A stretch of 64,000 bases of DNA from Microbacterium sp. (GCA_017306415.1 JAFKIL010000001.1:930001-994000), one strand, 5' to 3'. Positions 41,717-49,915 are shown, counted from the stretch's first letter. Notes: generated by a model from the sequence alone, not told the origin. Numbers and translations: made by a program.

Positions 41717-41878
41717 TACCGAATCTTAGCCAGACGCGGGGCACCGAACTGATGGGATCGGGAAGCTCCGGTGGCGGCGTCGCACCTCGCAGGTGTGAGA
41801 AACCATGCGAAAGCTGCCCAGCAGGCCAGGAGGCGTGGGAGCGGAGGTGAAAGCCGGGAGCATACCGATCACGCTGTC

Positions 41879-42361
41879 ATGCCGGTTGCCCTGCTGCATG
41901 TCGTCATATCGGTCGCCCAAGACGGAACGATGGCGGTCGCAGTCGAGGGGACGCCCCATCTGCCAGAGCCGTTCGCTCCGCCGTGGCAGCGTGAGGACTT
42001 CGCCCGCGTCCTCGACCAGCTCACCGAGCAGTATCGCTCGCCGGTGCGGGTCGAGGTCCGCGAAGCAGACGGCACGATGTTCACCGACATCATCACGCCC
42101 GGCAAGCGCCGCCGCCCCGACCCCGAACCAGAGCCAGACGCGCAGGCGCCGGCTGCCCCCGCGCTGCTGGGTCTGCATAGGGGCGGGTTCGTGCCGGGCG
42201 AGGACGTCGCAGTCGCCGTGGTCATCGCCCACGCGGAGGCCGCCCCGGACAGCACCGCCCGCATCCTGCTGACGCCCGATCAGCTCGCCGGCAGTCCGAC
42301 CCGCGAGGTGATCCTGCTCGGCCGGGTCTCCGGCACCACCACGGTCGGGCACCCCGCATGA
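41879..42361 (+). CDS. Hypothetical ICE protein before the coupling protein
   Basis: A 160-residue soluble protein starting MPVALLHVVISVAQDG, with an acidic proline-rich linker in the middle and a second small domain (LHRGGFVPGEDVAVAVVIAH). No family recognised. It overlaps the coupling-protein gene by four bases. In the uninterrupted backbone it would follow the VirB4-like gene at 24,955. A ribosome binding site is not clear; GGGAG lies 14 bases upstream. Confidence 0.68.
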   Translation: MPVALLHVVISVAQDGTMAVAVEGTPHLPEPFAPPWQREDFARVLDQLTEQYRSPVRVEVREADGTMFTDIITPGKRRRPDPEPEPDAQAPAAPALLGLHRGGFVPGEDVAVAVVIAHAEAAPDSTARILLTPDQLAGSPTREVILLGRVSGTTTVGHPA

Positions 42362-44154
42362 CCAGTCCACGACCAACCGGGCCGCTCGGGGACGAGCTGA
42401 GCAATCTCGGCATTGGCCTCCTCATCGGCGCCGCCGCACTGGCAGGCATCCTGCGCGGCGCCGGCTCCATCGCCGCCTGGATCACCGGCATCGACCAACC
42501 CGCCAGCGGCATCGAGTCCGGGCTGAGCGTCCTGCTACATCCCGGCGACCCCGCCCTGGCACTGTCAGCGCCAGGGCTCAACGCCCTCGCGTACTGGACC
42601 ACCGCCGCCATGCTCATCGCCGTCGCCGCCGCGCTCTCGGTGTGGGTGTGGCGATTCATCCGCGAGCGCGGCCGAGTGGTGAAGGCCGACCCGTACCGGA
42701 TCGCCGGGATCGCCACCCGCAGCGAGGTCGCCCAGGCGGCATCGGCGAAGGCGCTGCTGCGCCGGGCAGGACACCTGCGACCCTCGCTCAACAGGCCCAA
42801 GCCCGAGGCGGTCGGGTACCGGATCGGCACCTCGCGCGGCAAGGAGGTGTGGGCCAGCGTTGAAGACTCGATCCTGCTCATCGGGCCGCCACGCTCCGGC
42901 AAGGGCGCCCACATCGTCATCAACACGATCCTGGACGCGCCCGGCGCGGTCGTGACCACCTCGACCCGGCCCGACAACCTCGCCGCGACCCGGCGGGCAC
43001 GGGAGAAGGTCGGGCCGGTCGCGGTCTTCGACCCCCAACACCTCGCCGAAGGGGTCCCTGCCGGGCTGCGGTGGTCGCCCATCCGGGGCTGTGAGGACCC
43101 GTTGACCGCGATGATCCGCGCCACCGGCCTCGCCGCCGGCACCGGCCTGTCCGCTGGCGGTGTGGAGGGCGGCGGGTTCTGGGAAGGCAAGACCAGGACG
43201 GCCCTCCAGGCCCTGCTCCACGCCGCCGCCCTGGACCGCCGCCCGCCGGGCGAGCTGTTCCGCTGGACCCTCGACCCCGCCGCCGCCGCCGACGCGGTGG
43301 CGATCCTCACCGCAAGCCCACGCGCGGCAGTCGGATGGGCCGACTCCTTGCAGGCCATGATCGACTCCGACCCGAGAACCCGCGACTCCATCTGGCAAGG
43401 CGTCTCCCTCGCCCTCGCCGCCCTCGCGGACCCGCGCGTGCTCGACGCCGTGAACCCGCGCGACGGCGAGGGCTTCGACCCCGAAGCCTTCCTGCGCGCC
43501 AAGGGCACCCTCTACCTGCTGGCGACCGGCGCCGGGGCCAACAACTCCGCCGCGCTGGTCGCGGCGTTCGTGGAAGACCTCGTGGAAGCCGCCCGGCGTA
43601 TTGCCGCCCGCAGCCCCGGCGCCCGCCTCGATCCGCCGCTGCTGCTCGCGTTGGATGAGGTCGGCAACTTGGCGCCGTTGCCGTCGCTGCCGACTCTCAT
43701 GGCCGAAGGCGGTGGCACCGGGATCACGACCATGCCCGTCTTGCAGTCCCTCGCCCAAGCCAGAGAGAAGTGGTCGGAGAACGCCGCCGGCGCGATCTGG
43801 GACGCCTCGATCGTCAAGATCATCCTCGGCGGAGCATCCAACTCCAAGGACCTTCACGACTTGACCACCCTCATCGGGGAACGCGACGAGCTGACCGACT
43901 CCACCACCATCGGAGACCAAGGCTCCCGCTCCGCCCAACGCTCCATCCGGCGCGTGCCGATCATGCCGCCCGACACGATCAGGACCCTGCCGTTCGGCAC
44001 CGCGCTCGTGCTGCTGCGTGCCGCGCCGCCCATCGTGACCCGGATGCGGACCTGGACTGACCGACCCGACGCCGCGGAACTGCGAGCGGATCGCACCGGC
44101 ATCGAAGCCATGCTGCAACGCCATTCTCAGGAGACCAGGGGCGCACCTGCCTGA
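42358..44154 (+). CDS. Type IV coupling protein (VirD4/TraG-like)
   Basis: A 598-residue coupling protein: two membrane helices near the N-terminus (about 18-34 and 84-102), Walker A GPPRSGKGA (176-184), Walker B LLALDEVGNLAPL (about 430-442) and a TraG-type GGGTGITTMPVLQSLAQAREKW sensor region. It recruits the relaxase-bound DNA to the transfer channel. ATG 42358 overlaps the previous stop. Followed by a palindrome and ssb. Confidence 0.92.
   Translation: MTSPRPTGPLGDELSNLGIGLLIGAAALAGILRGAGSIAAWITGIDQPASGIESGLSVLLHPGDPALALSAPGLNALAYWTTAAMLIAVAAALSVWVWRFIRERGRVVKADPYRIAGIATRSEVAQAASAKALLRRAGHLRPSLNRPKPEAVGYRIGTSRGKEVWASVEDSILLIGPPRSGKGAHIVINTILDAPGAVVTTSTRPDNLAATRRAREKVGPVAVFDPQHLAEGVPAGLRWSPIRGCEDPLTAMIRATGLAAGTGLSAGGVEGGGFWEGKTRTALQALLHAAALDRRPPGELFRWTLDPAAAADAVAILTASPRAAVGWADSLQAMIDSDPRTRDSIWQGVSLALAALADPRVLDAVNPRDGEGFDPEAFLRAKGTLYLLATGAGANNSAALVAAFVEDLVEAARRIAARSPGARLDPPLLLALDEVGNLAPLPSLPTLMAEGGGTGITTMPVLQSLAQAREKWSENAAGAIWDASIVKIILGGASNSKDLHDLTTLIGERDELTDSTTIGDQGSRSAQRSIRRVPIMPPDTIRTLPFGTALVLLRAAPPIVTRMRTWTDRPDAAELRADRTGIEAMLQRHSQETRGAPA
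44140..44151 (+). promoter_or_regulatory. Recurrent backbone motif GGCGCACCTGCC (copy 5)
   Basis: GGCGCACCTGCC followed by TGACAG overlaps the stop codon of the coupling-protein gene, 50 bases before the ssb start. Confidence 0.4.
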
Positions 44155-44190
44155 CAGAACGGCCCTGATCAGGGGCCGGCCGACGTCAGG
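44150..44190. repeat. Palindrome before ssb
   Basis: CCTGAC (44150-44155) and GTCAGG (44185-44190) flank GGCCCTGATCAGGGGCC (44161-44177). The right outer arm overlaps the ssb ribosome binding site AGGAGAC, so a hairpin could end the upstream transcript or limit ssb translation. Confidence 0.5.
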
Positions 44191-44201
44191 AGACAAGGCT
44201 G

Positions 44202-44669
44202 ATGGCTGTCCGCACCTACCAATCACTCTCGGGATACGTCGCCACGGAGCCCAGAACCGACCCGACGAGCGACGGTACTCCGAGGTTTTACGCACGGGCC
44301 GGTCAGCGGCAGGCCCGCAGGGAGCAGGACGGGAGCTTCACGAAGCTGTCGACCCAATACATGCCGATCGTCGCCTACGGCGAGGCCGCCGAGGAAGCCA
44401 CCGCGTTGCTGAGCAAGGGCGACAACTTCACAGCCGAGGGCCGCATCCGTCCAGTCAAGTACGTCAAGGACGGCAAGACCATCGAAGGCCAGGAGTTCGA
44501 GGTGTGGAAGGTCGGTCGCCGCCGCAACGACGCCGACCGATCTGAGCAGGCCGAGCGAGCGGTCGCCGCCGACGCCGCTGCCGAGGCACCACTCCGCTCT
44601 CGGGACGTGCCGCCTGAGTTCGCCTCCCCAACCACCTCGCGGCAGGCACCCGCCGCGCTGGCCCTGTGA
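44202..44669 (+). CDS. Single-stranded DNA-binding protein (OB fold)
   Basis: A 155-residue OB-fold protein (YQSLSGYVATEPRTD, TQYMPIVAYGEAAEEATALLSKGD, EGRIRPVKYVKDGKT) matching plasmid- and ICE-borne SSB proteins. The acidic C-terminal tip of housekeeping SSB is absent. It would protect the transferred strand after entry. AGGAGAC precedes the ATG. Lies between coupling protein and DUF4913 gene. Confidence 0.82.
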   Translation: MAVRTYQSLSGYVATEPRTDPTSDGTPRFYARAGQRQARREQDGSFTKLSTQYMPIVAYGEAAEEATALLSKGDNFTAEGRIRPVKYVKDGKTIEGQEFEVWKVGRRRNDADRSEQAERAVAADAAAEAPLRSRDVPPEFASPTTSRQAPAALAL

Positions 44670-44673
44670 GGCG

Positions 44674-45255
44674 ATGATGACCGACCACGCCACCTCGCCT
44701 GAGCCGCCCGAGGACGAGCTGCCCGGCGACGACCCGGCCGCGGACCTCGGGGAGCCGCTGCTTGCCGAACCGCCGCACCCGATCAACTGGAACCTGCTCA
44801 CCGCCGACGAAGCCGAAGGCGAGTGGCTAGAGCTCAACAAGTGGGTCGACTGGCTCCGTCACGCCTACGGCCTCCCGGCATCCGTGGTGCCGCCGTTCTG
44901 GCACCGGCACTCTGAGCTCGTGTGGGAGCTGTCCGCGCTGCACCTGCACTGGCTGTGCGCCTACGACCCGGAGCAGAACGGAAGCGCCCCGCTGGGCTGG
45001 CACCGCGACTTCGCTGACGCCCGCCAGCGGCTCCGCGATTGGGTCGCTGCCTGCGGCACCCGTCTGGACCGCGACCGACCCACTCGGCAGACGAGCTGGC
45101 CCGGCGAGGAGGCCGCCGAGCCCGTCGAGGACCGGCTGATCGAGAACCGCGACCAGGACTTCGTGCAGTTCGTCCTCGATGATGTCGCTGCCCGGCGCCA
45201 GGCAGAGGACGAGTTCTACGCCGGCCTGAATCCCGAGACCGGAGAGCTGCTGTGA
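44674..45255 (+). CDS. DUF4913 family protein
   Basis: A 193-residue protein with an acidic proline-rich N-terminus and a conserved core (WLELNKWVDWLRHAYGL, VPPFWHRHSELVWELSALHLHW, RDFADARQRLRDWV) typical of DUF4913 proteins, which occur beside SSB and coupling-protein genes of actinobacterial ICEs. Function unknown. GAGG lies just upstream; a second ATG at 44677 is possible. Confidence 0.8.
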   Translation: MMTDHATSPEPPEDELPGDDPAADLGEPLLAEPPHPINWNLLTADEAEGEWLELNKWVDWLRHAYGLPASVVPPFWHRHSELVWELSALHLHWLCAYDPEQNGSAPLGWHRDFADARQRLRDWVAACGTRLDRDRPTRQTSWPGEEAAEPVEDRLIENRDQDFVQFVLDDVAARRQAEDEFYAGLNPETGELL

Positions 45256-45428
45256 CGGATGACCTCTTGGCAGCCGAACGCCCCGAGCTCGACTGCCTCC
45301 GCAAGGCGGGCGGCGAGCTCGGGGCGTCGTTCCTCCCGATCACGAAGGATCAGGCTACGGTCGTGCGCGCTACGCTGCTTGGCTCCACTGATAGGTGCCG
45401 GGAACTACGAACCGGGGAGCGATCTTGA
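45252..45428 (+). CDS. Possible small ICE protein overlapping the recombinase gene end
   Basis: GTG 45252 overlaps the DUF4913 stop (GTGA) and opens a 58-codon frame containing DCLRKAGGELGASFLPITKD, ending at TGA 45428. The last 59 bases overlap the end of the recombinase gene on the other strand. The first 35 residues look genuine, the rest may be run-on after a truncation at the recombinase. No family recognised. Confidence 0.4.
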   Translation: MTDDLLAAERPELDCLRKAGGELGASFLPITKDQATVVRATLLGSTDRCRELRTGERS

Positions 45429-46899
45429 TGCGATCGGCATCGAAGATGCCTCCCATGAGACGGGACTTCTCGATACGGACGTCGAGCAGCATCTTGATGA
45501 GCCGCCGCTGTTCGAGCAGGTCGAGCTGATCCCACGCCGCCGTCAGGTCGTCGGCGTTGAGCAGGTCGAGCACCGCGTCGTCCGCAACGGGAGGCACCGC
45601 CTCCTTCGCGGCCTGCTCGATTTGCGGCTTCATCCGCTGTTCGACGTTCGACAGCATGGAGAGGCTGATCCTGCCCTCGGCATACTGCTCGGCAGCCTCA
45701 TCGAGTCGGCGCCGCAGAGCGTCCAGCCGCTCCTCGGCCTCGCGGACTCGCTCGTTCCAACTCTCGTCGGGGCCGGCCAGCACCGCCAGACTCTCCGGGG
45801 TGGAGAGCCAGCCCAGCAGCGCGCCCACCACAAAGGCGTCCGTGCGTTCCACGTCGATGCTGATGCGACGGCAGGGCGCCCAGGGGCAGATGTAGTTGTT
45901 GCGCGGCTTGCCGTTCTTGCGGGGGATCACGTTGTGGACCCGCACCAGCGGCCGCGAGCAGAAGGCGCACTTGGCGACGTGCGACAGGAGCCATCGGGGC
46001 CGGCTGTGGTTGTCCTCCTCGACGTAGCGGGTACGGCGGGCGCGGTCGCCGAGAACGCGATTGACCTTCTCCCACCTATCGACGGGGATGATCGCGGGCC
46101 AGTCGGCCTCTCCGATCACCTCGCCCTGGTACTTGCGGAGCCCGGCAATCGTGGGGCTCCTGATGACCTGCGTGAGTGTCGCGTTCATCCAGCCCCGCGA
46201 GTGGTCGCTGGTCGGTTTCATCGGCGTCGGCACGCCCTCGCGGTTCAGACGGGTCACGATCCGGTTGACCGGCACGCCGCGGAGGATTTCGTCAACGGCG
46301 TTCGTGATGATCGACGCCTTCTCCGGGTCGATTTCCTGCCGGAGCAGTACGCCGGTGCTCTCGTCGTAGACCCGACGGTAGCCGTAGGGGAGTCGACCGT
46401 GAGGCCGGCCCTTCTGCGCGTTGAGCCGCACCGTCCGAAGCTGGCGCTCGCGGATCACGGCGGCGTCCTTCTCCGCTGTCAGAAACTCCAGCCCCATCAT
46501 GAAAGCGTCGTCGCTGCGGGCGAAGTCGTAGACCCGGCCCTTCGTCAGATAGAGGACGCCGGCCGCTTGGCAGGCGGCCCGGAGCTGGATGTAAGCGGCG
46601 AGCTCGCGGCCGGCCCGCGATGGCTCCCAAGTCACGAAGGCGGCGTACCGCTTCGAGGCGATGAGCTGAAGGGCCTCCTCGAAACCCTCCCTCTCGCGGG
46701 TGCGCCACTGTGAAGCGGAGCGGTTCGCGTCGGTGATGACCTTGCCGACCTTCCACCCCTGCTGGCCGCACCAGGAGCGGCAGTCCGTCTCCTGGTCACC
46801 CGTGGATCGCATGAGGTAGTGGCGATCCATTGAGGCTCGCGTGTAGATCAGAGCTTCGGTGTCTGGTTCACTCGGGCGAGTGAGTGCGTTGCTTTCCAT
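45370..46899 (-). CDS. Large serine recombinase (ICE integrase)
   Basis: A 509-residue serine integrase. The catalytic serine is in ALIYTRASMDR (S23), with conserved resolvase-domain arginines after it. A recombinase domain (GRPHGRLPYGYRR, GVPTPMKPTSDHSRGWMNATLTQVIRSP) follows, then a zinc ribbon (CAFC and CPWAPC), a long coiled coil (ERVREAEERLDALRRRLDEA) and a C-terminal region. It starts 44 bases from the junction with chromosomal ABC-F sequence, as expected for an integrase beside its attachment site. ATG 46899 has AGAAGGAG upstream; a longer frame back to 47058 is antisense to the ABC-F gene and is rejected. Confidence 0.92.
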   Translation of the reverse strand: MESNALTRPSEPDTEALIYTRASMDRHYLMRSTGDQETDCRSWCGQQGWKVGKVITDANRSASQWRTREREGFEEALQLIASKRYAAFVTWEPSRAGRELAAYIQLRAACQAAGVLYLTKGRVYDFARSDDAFMMGLEFLTAEKDAAVIRERQLRTVRLNAQKGRPHGRLPYGYRRVYDESTGVLLRQEIDPEKASIITNAVDEILRGVPVNRIVTRLNREGVPTPMKPTSDHSRGWMNATLTQVIRSPTIAGLRKYQGEVIGEADWPAIIPVDRWEKVNRVLGDRARRTRYVEEDNHSRPRWLLSHVAKCAFCSRPLVRVHNVIPRKNGKPRNNYICPWAPCRRISIDVERTDAFVVGALLGWLSTPESLAVLAGPDESWNERVREAEERLDALRRRLDEAAEQYAEGRISLSMLSNVEQRMKPQIEQAAKEAVPPVADDAVLDLLNADDLTAAWDQLDLLEQRRLIKMLLDVRIEKSRLMGGIFDADRIKIAPRFVVPGTYQWSQAA

Positions 46900-46970
46900 A
46901 ACAGCAGGTGCTCCTTCTGCATCTGCTACCGAAGTCCTGGGTGAGCCCACCAACGACCTCGACACCGACA
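46900..46970. other. Right attachment junction (attR) of the ICE
   Basis: From GAG at 46943 the sequence continues a typical ABC-F reading frame (EPTNDLDTDML). Immediately left, GAAGTCCTGGGT replaces the expected codons for LLLLD, so crossover occurred at or just before 46,942. The left junction and the 5' part of the ABC-F gene lie outside the window. The core dinucleotide cannot be fixed without the other junction. Confidence 0.75.
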
Positions 46971-47443
46971 TGCTCGCCGCCGTCGAGGAGCTGCTCGACT
47001 CGTGGCCGGGGACGCTCCTCGTCGTGTCGCACGACCGGTACTTCATCGAACGGGTCACCGATCAGCAGTACGCGATCCTGGGCGGCCGGCTGCGCCACCT
47101 CCCCGGCGGGGTGGACGAATACCTGCGGTTGCGCGCGGCTCAGCGCGATGCCGCGCCGACCGCGAAGAACGCCGGATCCGCGGCATCCGGATCGACGGCT
47201 CCCTCCGCGACCCCGGCCCTGGCGGGCGCCGATCGGCGCGCGGCTGAGAAAGAGGTGTCGGCGATCGAGCGGCGCCTGCAGCGCCTGCAGAAGGACCTGG
47301 ACGCGATGGACGTGCGGCTCGCCGACGCCCACGACGACTACGACGCCCTGCTCGCTCTCCAGGCGCAACGGGATGCCGTGACCACCGAGATCACGACGCT
47401 CGAGGAGCGCTGGCTCGAGCTCGGCGAAGAACTCGACGGGTGA
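46943..47443 (+). pseudogene. 3' fragment of an ABC-F ATPase gene cut by the ICE
   Basis: The frame reads EPTNDLDTDMLAAVEELLDS, then LLVVSHDRYFIERVTDQQYA (D-loop and switch region of the second ABC domain) and ends with a C-terminal coiled-coil extension (ERRLQRLQKDLDAMDVRLADAHDDY). Walker A and signature parts of both domains are missing, because they lie on the other side of the element. ABC-F proteins act on ribosomes. An in-frame ATG (46970) could give a short remnant protein, but it cannot be an active ATPase. Confidence 0.88.
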
Positions 47444-47452
47444 CGGACGAAA

Positions 47453-47484
47453 CGGGGGCCGCCTCCTGTCGGAAGCGACCCCCG
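47453..47484. terminator. Bidirectional terminator between ABC-F and the osmoprotectant operon
   Basis: CGGGGGCCGC (47453-47462) and GCGACCCCCG (47475-47484) form a GC-rich hairpin between two convergent genes, with single mismatched bases in the stem. Confidence 0.6.
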
Positions 47485-47500
47485 GTCCGCGACGACGGGC

Positions 47501-48418
47501 CTATTTGAGGCCGTTGTCGGAGAGGAACGCCTTCGCGAGGTCCTCCGGCGACTTCTGGTCCTTCGTGTTCTGCAGGTTGAGGTCGACGAGCGCCTCCGGC
47601 GTGAGCTTCGCCTGCACGGCGTTGATGACGTCGGCGATCTTGTCCTTGACGTCCTTGCTGACCAGCGGCACGACGTTCGACGCCAGGATCAGGCCCTTCG
47701 GGTCCTGCAGCACGACGAGGTCGTCGGTCTTGATGCGCGGGTCCGAGGTGTAGACGTCGGCGATGTTGATCGACCCGGCGACGAGTTCATCGACCGTGGT
47801 GTCACCGGTCGGCTTGAACTCCACCGTGATGCCGTACGTCGACTTGAGACCGGCCGGGCCGTACGGGCGACCAGCGAACTCACGGTTCGCGCCCACGGTG
47901 AGCGGCACCTTCACGTTGGCGAGGTCGGCGATCGTCTTGAGGTTCCACTTGTCGGCGAACTTCTTCGTGACCGTGTAGGAGTCCTGGTCGGTGGCCGTCG
48001 CCTGGTCGAGCACGGCCAGGTTGTCGGGCAGCGCCTTCTGCAGGGCGGCGTAGACGTCGTCCGGAGTGGTGGCGGTGGCCGTCTTGTCGAAGTACTGCAG
48101 CAGGTTGCCGGTGTACTCCGGGAAGAGCTGGATCTCGCCGCTCTGGATGGACGGCATGTAGGCGTCGCGCTGCCCGATGTTGAACTTGCGCTCGACCTTG
48201 ATGCCGTCGCCCTCGAGCGCCTGCGCGTAGATCTCGGCGATGATCTCGTTCGAGGGATACGCCTGCGAGCCGACCGTGATGGTGGAGGTGCTCCCCCCGC
48301 CACTGCTGCCGCTGCTCGTCGGACTCAGCGGGTTGCCCGATGAGCAGCCGGCGAGGGCGAGGGCGGCACCGACGGCCGCGGCAGCCACGGCCAGGACCCT
48401 CTTCTTTGCTGTGAACAT
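47501..48418 (-). CDS. Glycine betaine/osmoprotectant-binding lipoprotein (OpuCC/ProX type)
   Basis: A 305-residue lipoprotein: signal peptide with lipobox LALAGCSS (cysteine at about 24), then an OpuAC-type binding domain (ITVGSQAYPSNEIIAEIYAQ, GEIQLFPEYTGNLLQYF). It binds a quaternary ammonium compound such as glycine betaine or choline for the ABC transporter encoded upstream. Last gene of the operon. ATG 48418 is chosen since it gives a normal signal peptide. Confidence 0.92.
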   Translation of the reverse strand: MFTAKKRVLAVAAAAVGAALALAGCSSGNPLSPTSSGSSGGGSTSTITVGSQAYPSNEIIAEIYAQALEGDGIKVERKFNIGQRDAYMPSIQSGEIQLFPEYTGNLLQYFDKTATATTPDDVYAALQKALPDNLAVLDQATATDQDSYTVTKKFADKWNLKTIADLANVKVPLTVGANREFAGRPYGPAGLKSTYGITVEFKPTGDTTVDELVAGSINIADVYTSDPRIKTDDLVVLQDPKGLILASNVVPLVSKDVKDKIADVINAVQAKLTPEALVDLNLQNTKDQKSPEDLAKAFLSDNGLK

Positions 48419-48479
48419 GGTGCTTTCTCTTTCTCTGGATGGCACTGTGATGGATTCGAGACGGTGCGGGATTCGGATG

Positions 48480-49229
48480 TCAGGCGCCCAACCCCGCCGA
48501 CGTGGTCCGCGTTCGCCGCGTGAGCTGCCGACCGACGGCTTCGGCCCCGGAAGGGCGGGTGGGGCGTCCGCTCAGGCCACGCGGAACGGCGAGACGCTGC
48601 AGGATGGCGAAGATCGCGTCGAGTACGAGGGCGAGTGCCGCGACGAGGATGGCTCCGCCTAGCACGACGTCCGGACGGCGCAGCGGGAGCCCGGCCAGGA
48701 TGTACTGGCCGAGGCCCCCGATGTCCACGTAGGCAGCGATCGTCACCGTTGCCACGACCTGGAGCACCGCAGAACGGAGACCGGCGACGAGCAGCGGAAG
48801 CCCCAGCGGCACTTCGATCTTCCAGACGATCTGCCACTCCGTCATGCCCATCGCCCGCCCCGCGTCCACGATCTGGCGATCGATCGCCTCGAATCCGCTG
48901 TACGCGCCGGCGAGGATCGAGGGGATCGCGAGGATCACGAACGTCACGACGGCCGCTTCGGGTTGATGCAGCACACCGAAGATCAGGATGAGGAGGACGA
49001 AGAGACCGAACGATGGGATGGCACGAGCCGCTCCGGCGACGGTCACCGCGACGTCGCGGCCACGACCGGTGTGGCCGATCCACCATCCGATGGGGATGGC
49101 GATCACTGCGGCCGCGAACACCGAGATGAACGTATACGCGAGGTGTGTCGCGTATGCCTCCGGGATGGGATCCGTTCCGGGGATCGATCCCCCGAAGATC
49201 CACCGGAAGGCATCGACGAGGAGGTTCAT
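48480..49229 (-). CDS. Osmoprotectant ABC transporter permease (OpuC type)
   Basis: A 249-residue BPD_transp_1 permease with about five helices and an EAA loop (DAGRAMGMTEWQIVWKIEVPLG). Forms the channel with the permease encoded just upstream. The ATG at 49229 overlaps the stop of that gene by four bases. The long frame upstream of the ATG is only a shadow. Confidence 0.9.
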   Translation of the reverse strand: MNLLVDAFRWIFGGSIPGTDPIPEAYATHLAYTFISVFAAAVIAIPIGWWIGHTGRGRDVAVTVAGAARAIPSFGLFVLLILIFGVLHQPEAAVVTFVILAIPSILAGAYSGFEAIDRQIVDAGRAMGMTEWQIVWKIEVPLGLPLLVAGLRSAVLQVVATVTIAAYVDIGGLGQYILAGLPLRRPDVVLGGAILVAALALVLDAIFAILQRLAVPRGLSGRPTRPSGAEAVGRQLTRRTRTTSAGLGA

Positions 49230-49915
49230 GCGGCCGCTCCCGCCTTCAGCGCGATCCGCGTCCGGCGCGTGCCGCGCGACGTCGATGCGCGCGCCCACGG
49301 CATGAGGAGCCGTCCGAGAAGCACGAGCAGCAGGTCGAAGACGAGAGCGATGACTACCACGGCCACGACGCCGGAGAGCACCTCGGGGATGATGCGGCGC
49401 TGAAGACCGTTCGTGAACAGATAGCCCAGGTTGGTCACTCCGATGAGGATGCCCACCGTCGCGAGCGCAATGGTGCTGGCGGTGGTGACACGGAGGCCGG
49501 CCAGGATGACGGGCCCCGACAGCGGGAAGTCGACCGACCAGAAGCGCCGGAGCGGGCCGTAGCCCATCGCGGTGGACGCCAGCCGGACGTCTTCGTCGAC
49601 CGAATCGAGGCCGTCTGCCACCGCGCGGACCATGAGCGCGATCGCATAGATCGTGAGAGCAACGATGAGGTTCACATCGCTGAGCGGGCTGAGCCCGAGC
49701 AACAGCGGGAGAAGGATCAGAAGGGCCAGCGAGGGGATCGTGTAGAGGAGGCCGGTGACCACGAGGATGGGGCCGCGCACGAGGCGGTAGCGCCACGCCA
49801 CCCAGCCGAGCGGAACGGAGATGACGAAACCGAGAACGATCGGGATGATGCTCTCGCGGATGTGTTCGAGCGAGAGGCTGAGGATGAGGCCGAGGTTGTC
49901 GCTGACCCAATTCAT
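49226..49915 (-). CDS. Osmoprotectant ABC transporter permease (OpuC type)
   Basis: A 229-residue BPD_transp_1 permease (VLGFVISVPLGWVAWRY, EAA loop STAMGYGPLRRFWSVDFPL). It overlaps the ATPase gene upstream by four bases and the second permease gene downstream by four bases, so the three are translationally coupled. The two permeases form a heterodimeric channel. Confidence 0.9.
   Translation of the reverse strand: MNWVSDNLGLILSLSLEHIRESIIPIVLGFVISVPLGWVAWRYRLVRGPILVVTGLLYTIPSLALLILLPLLLGLSPLSDVNLIVALTIYAIALMVRAVADGLDSVDEDVRLASTAMGYGPLRRFWSVDFPLSGPVILAGLRVTTASTIALATVGILIGVTNLGYLFTNGLQRRIIPEVLSGVVAVVVIALVFDLLLVLLGRLLMPWARASTSRGTRRTRIALKAGAAA

Noticed and set aside
46900-47058. Serine recombinase start at 47058
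   Set aside because: The first 53 codons are antisense to the ABC-F frame; the ATG at 46899 has a ribosome binding site and gives a standard integrase N-terminus.
46859-47443. Complete small ABC protein
   Set aside because: No Walker A or signature; the first residues come from ICE sequence, so it is a fragment.
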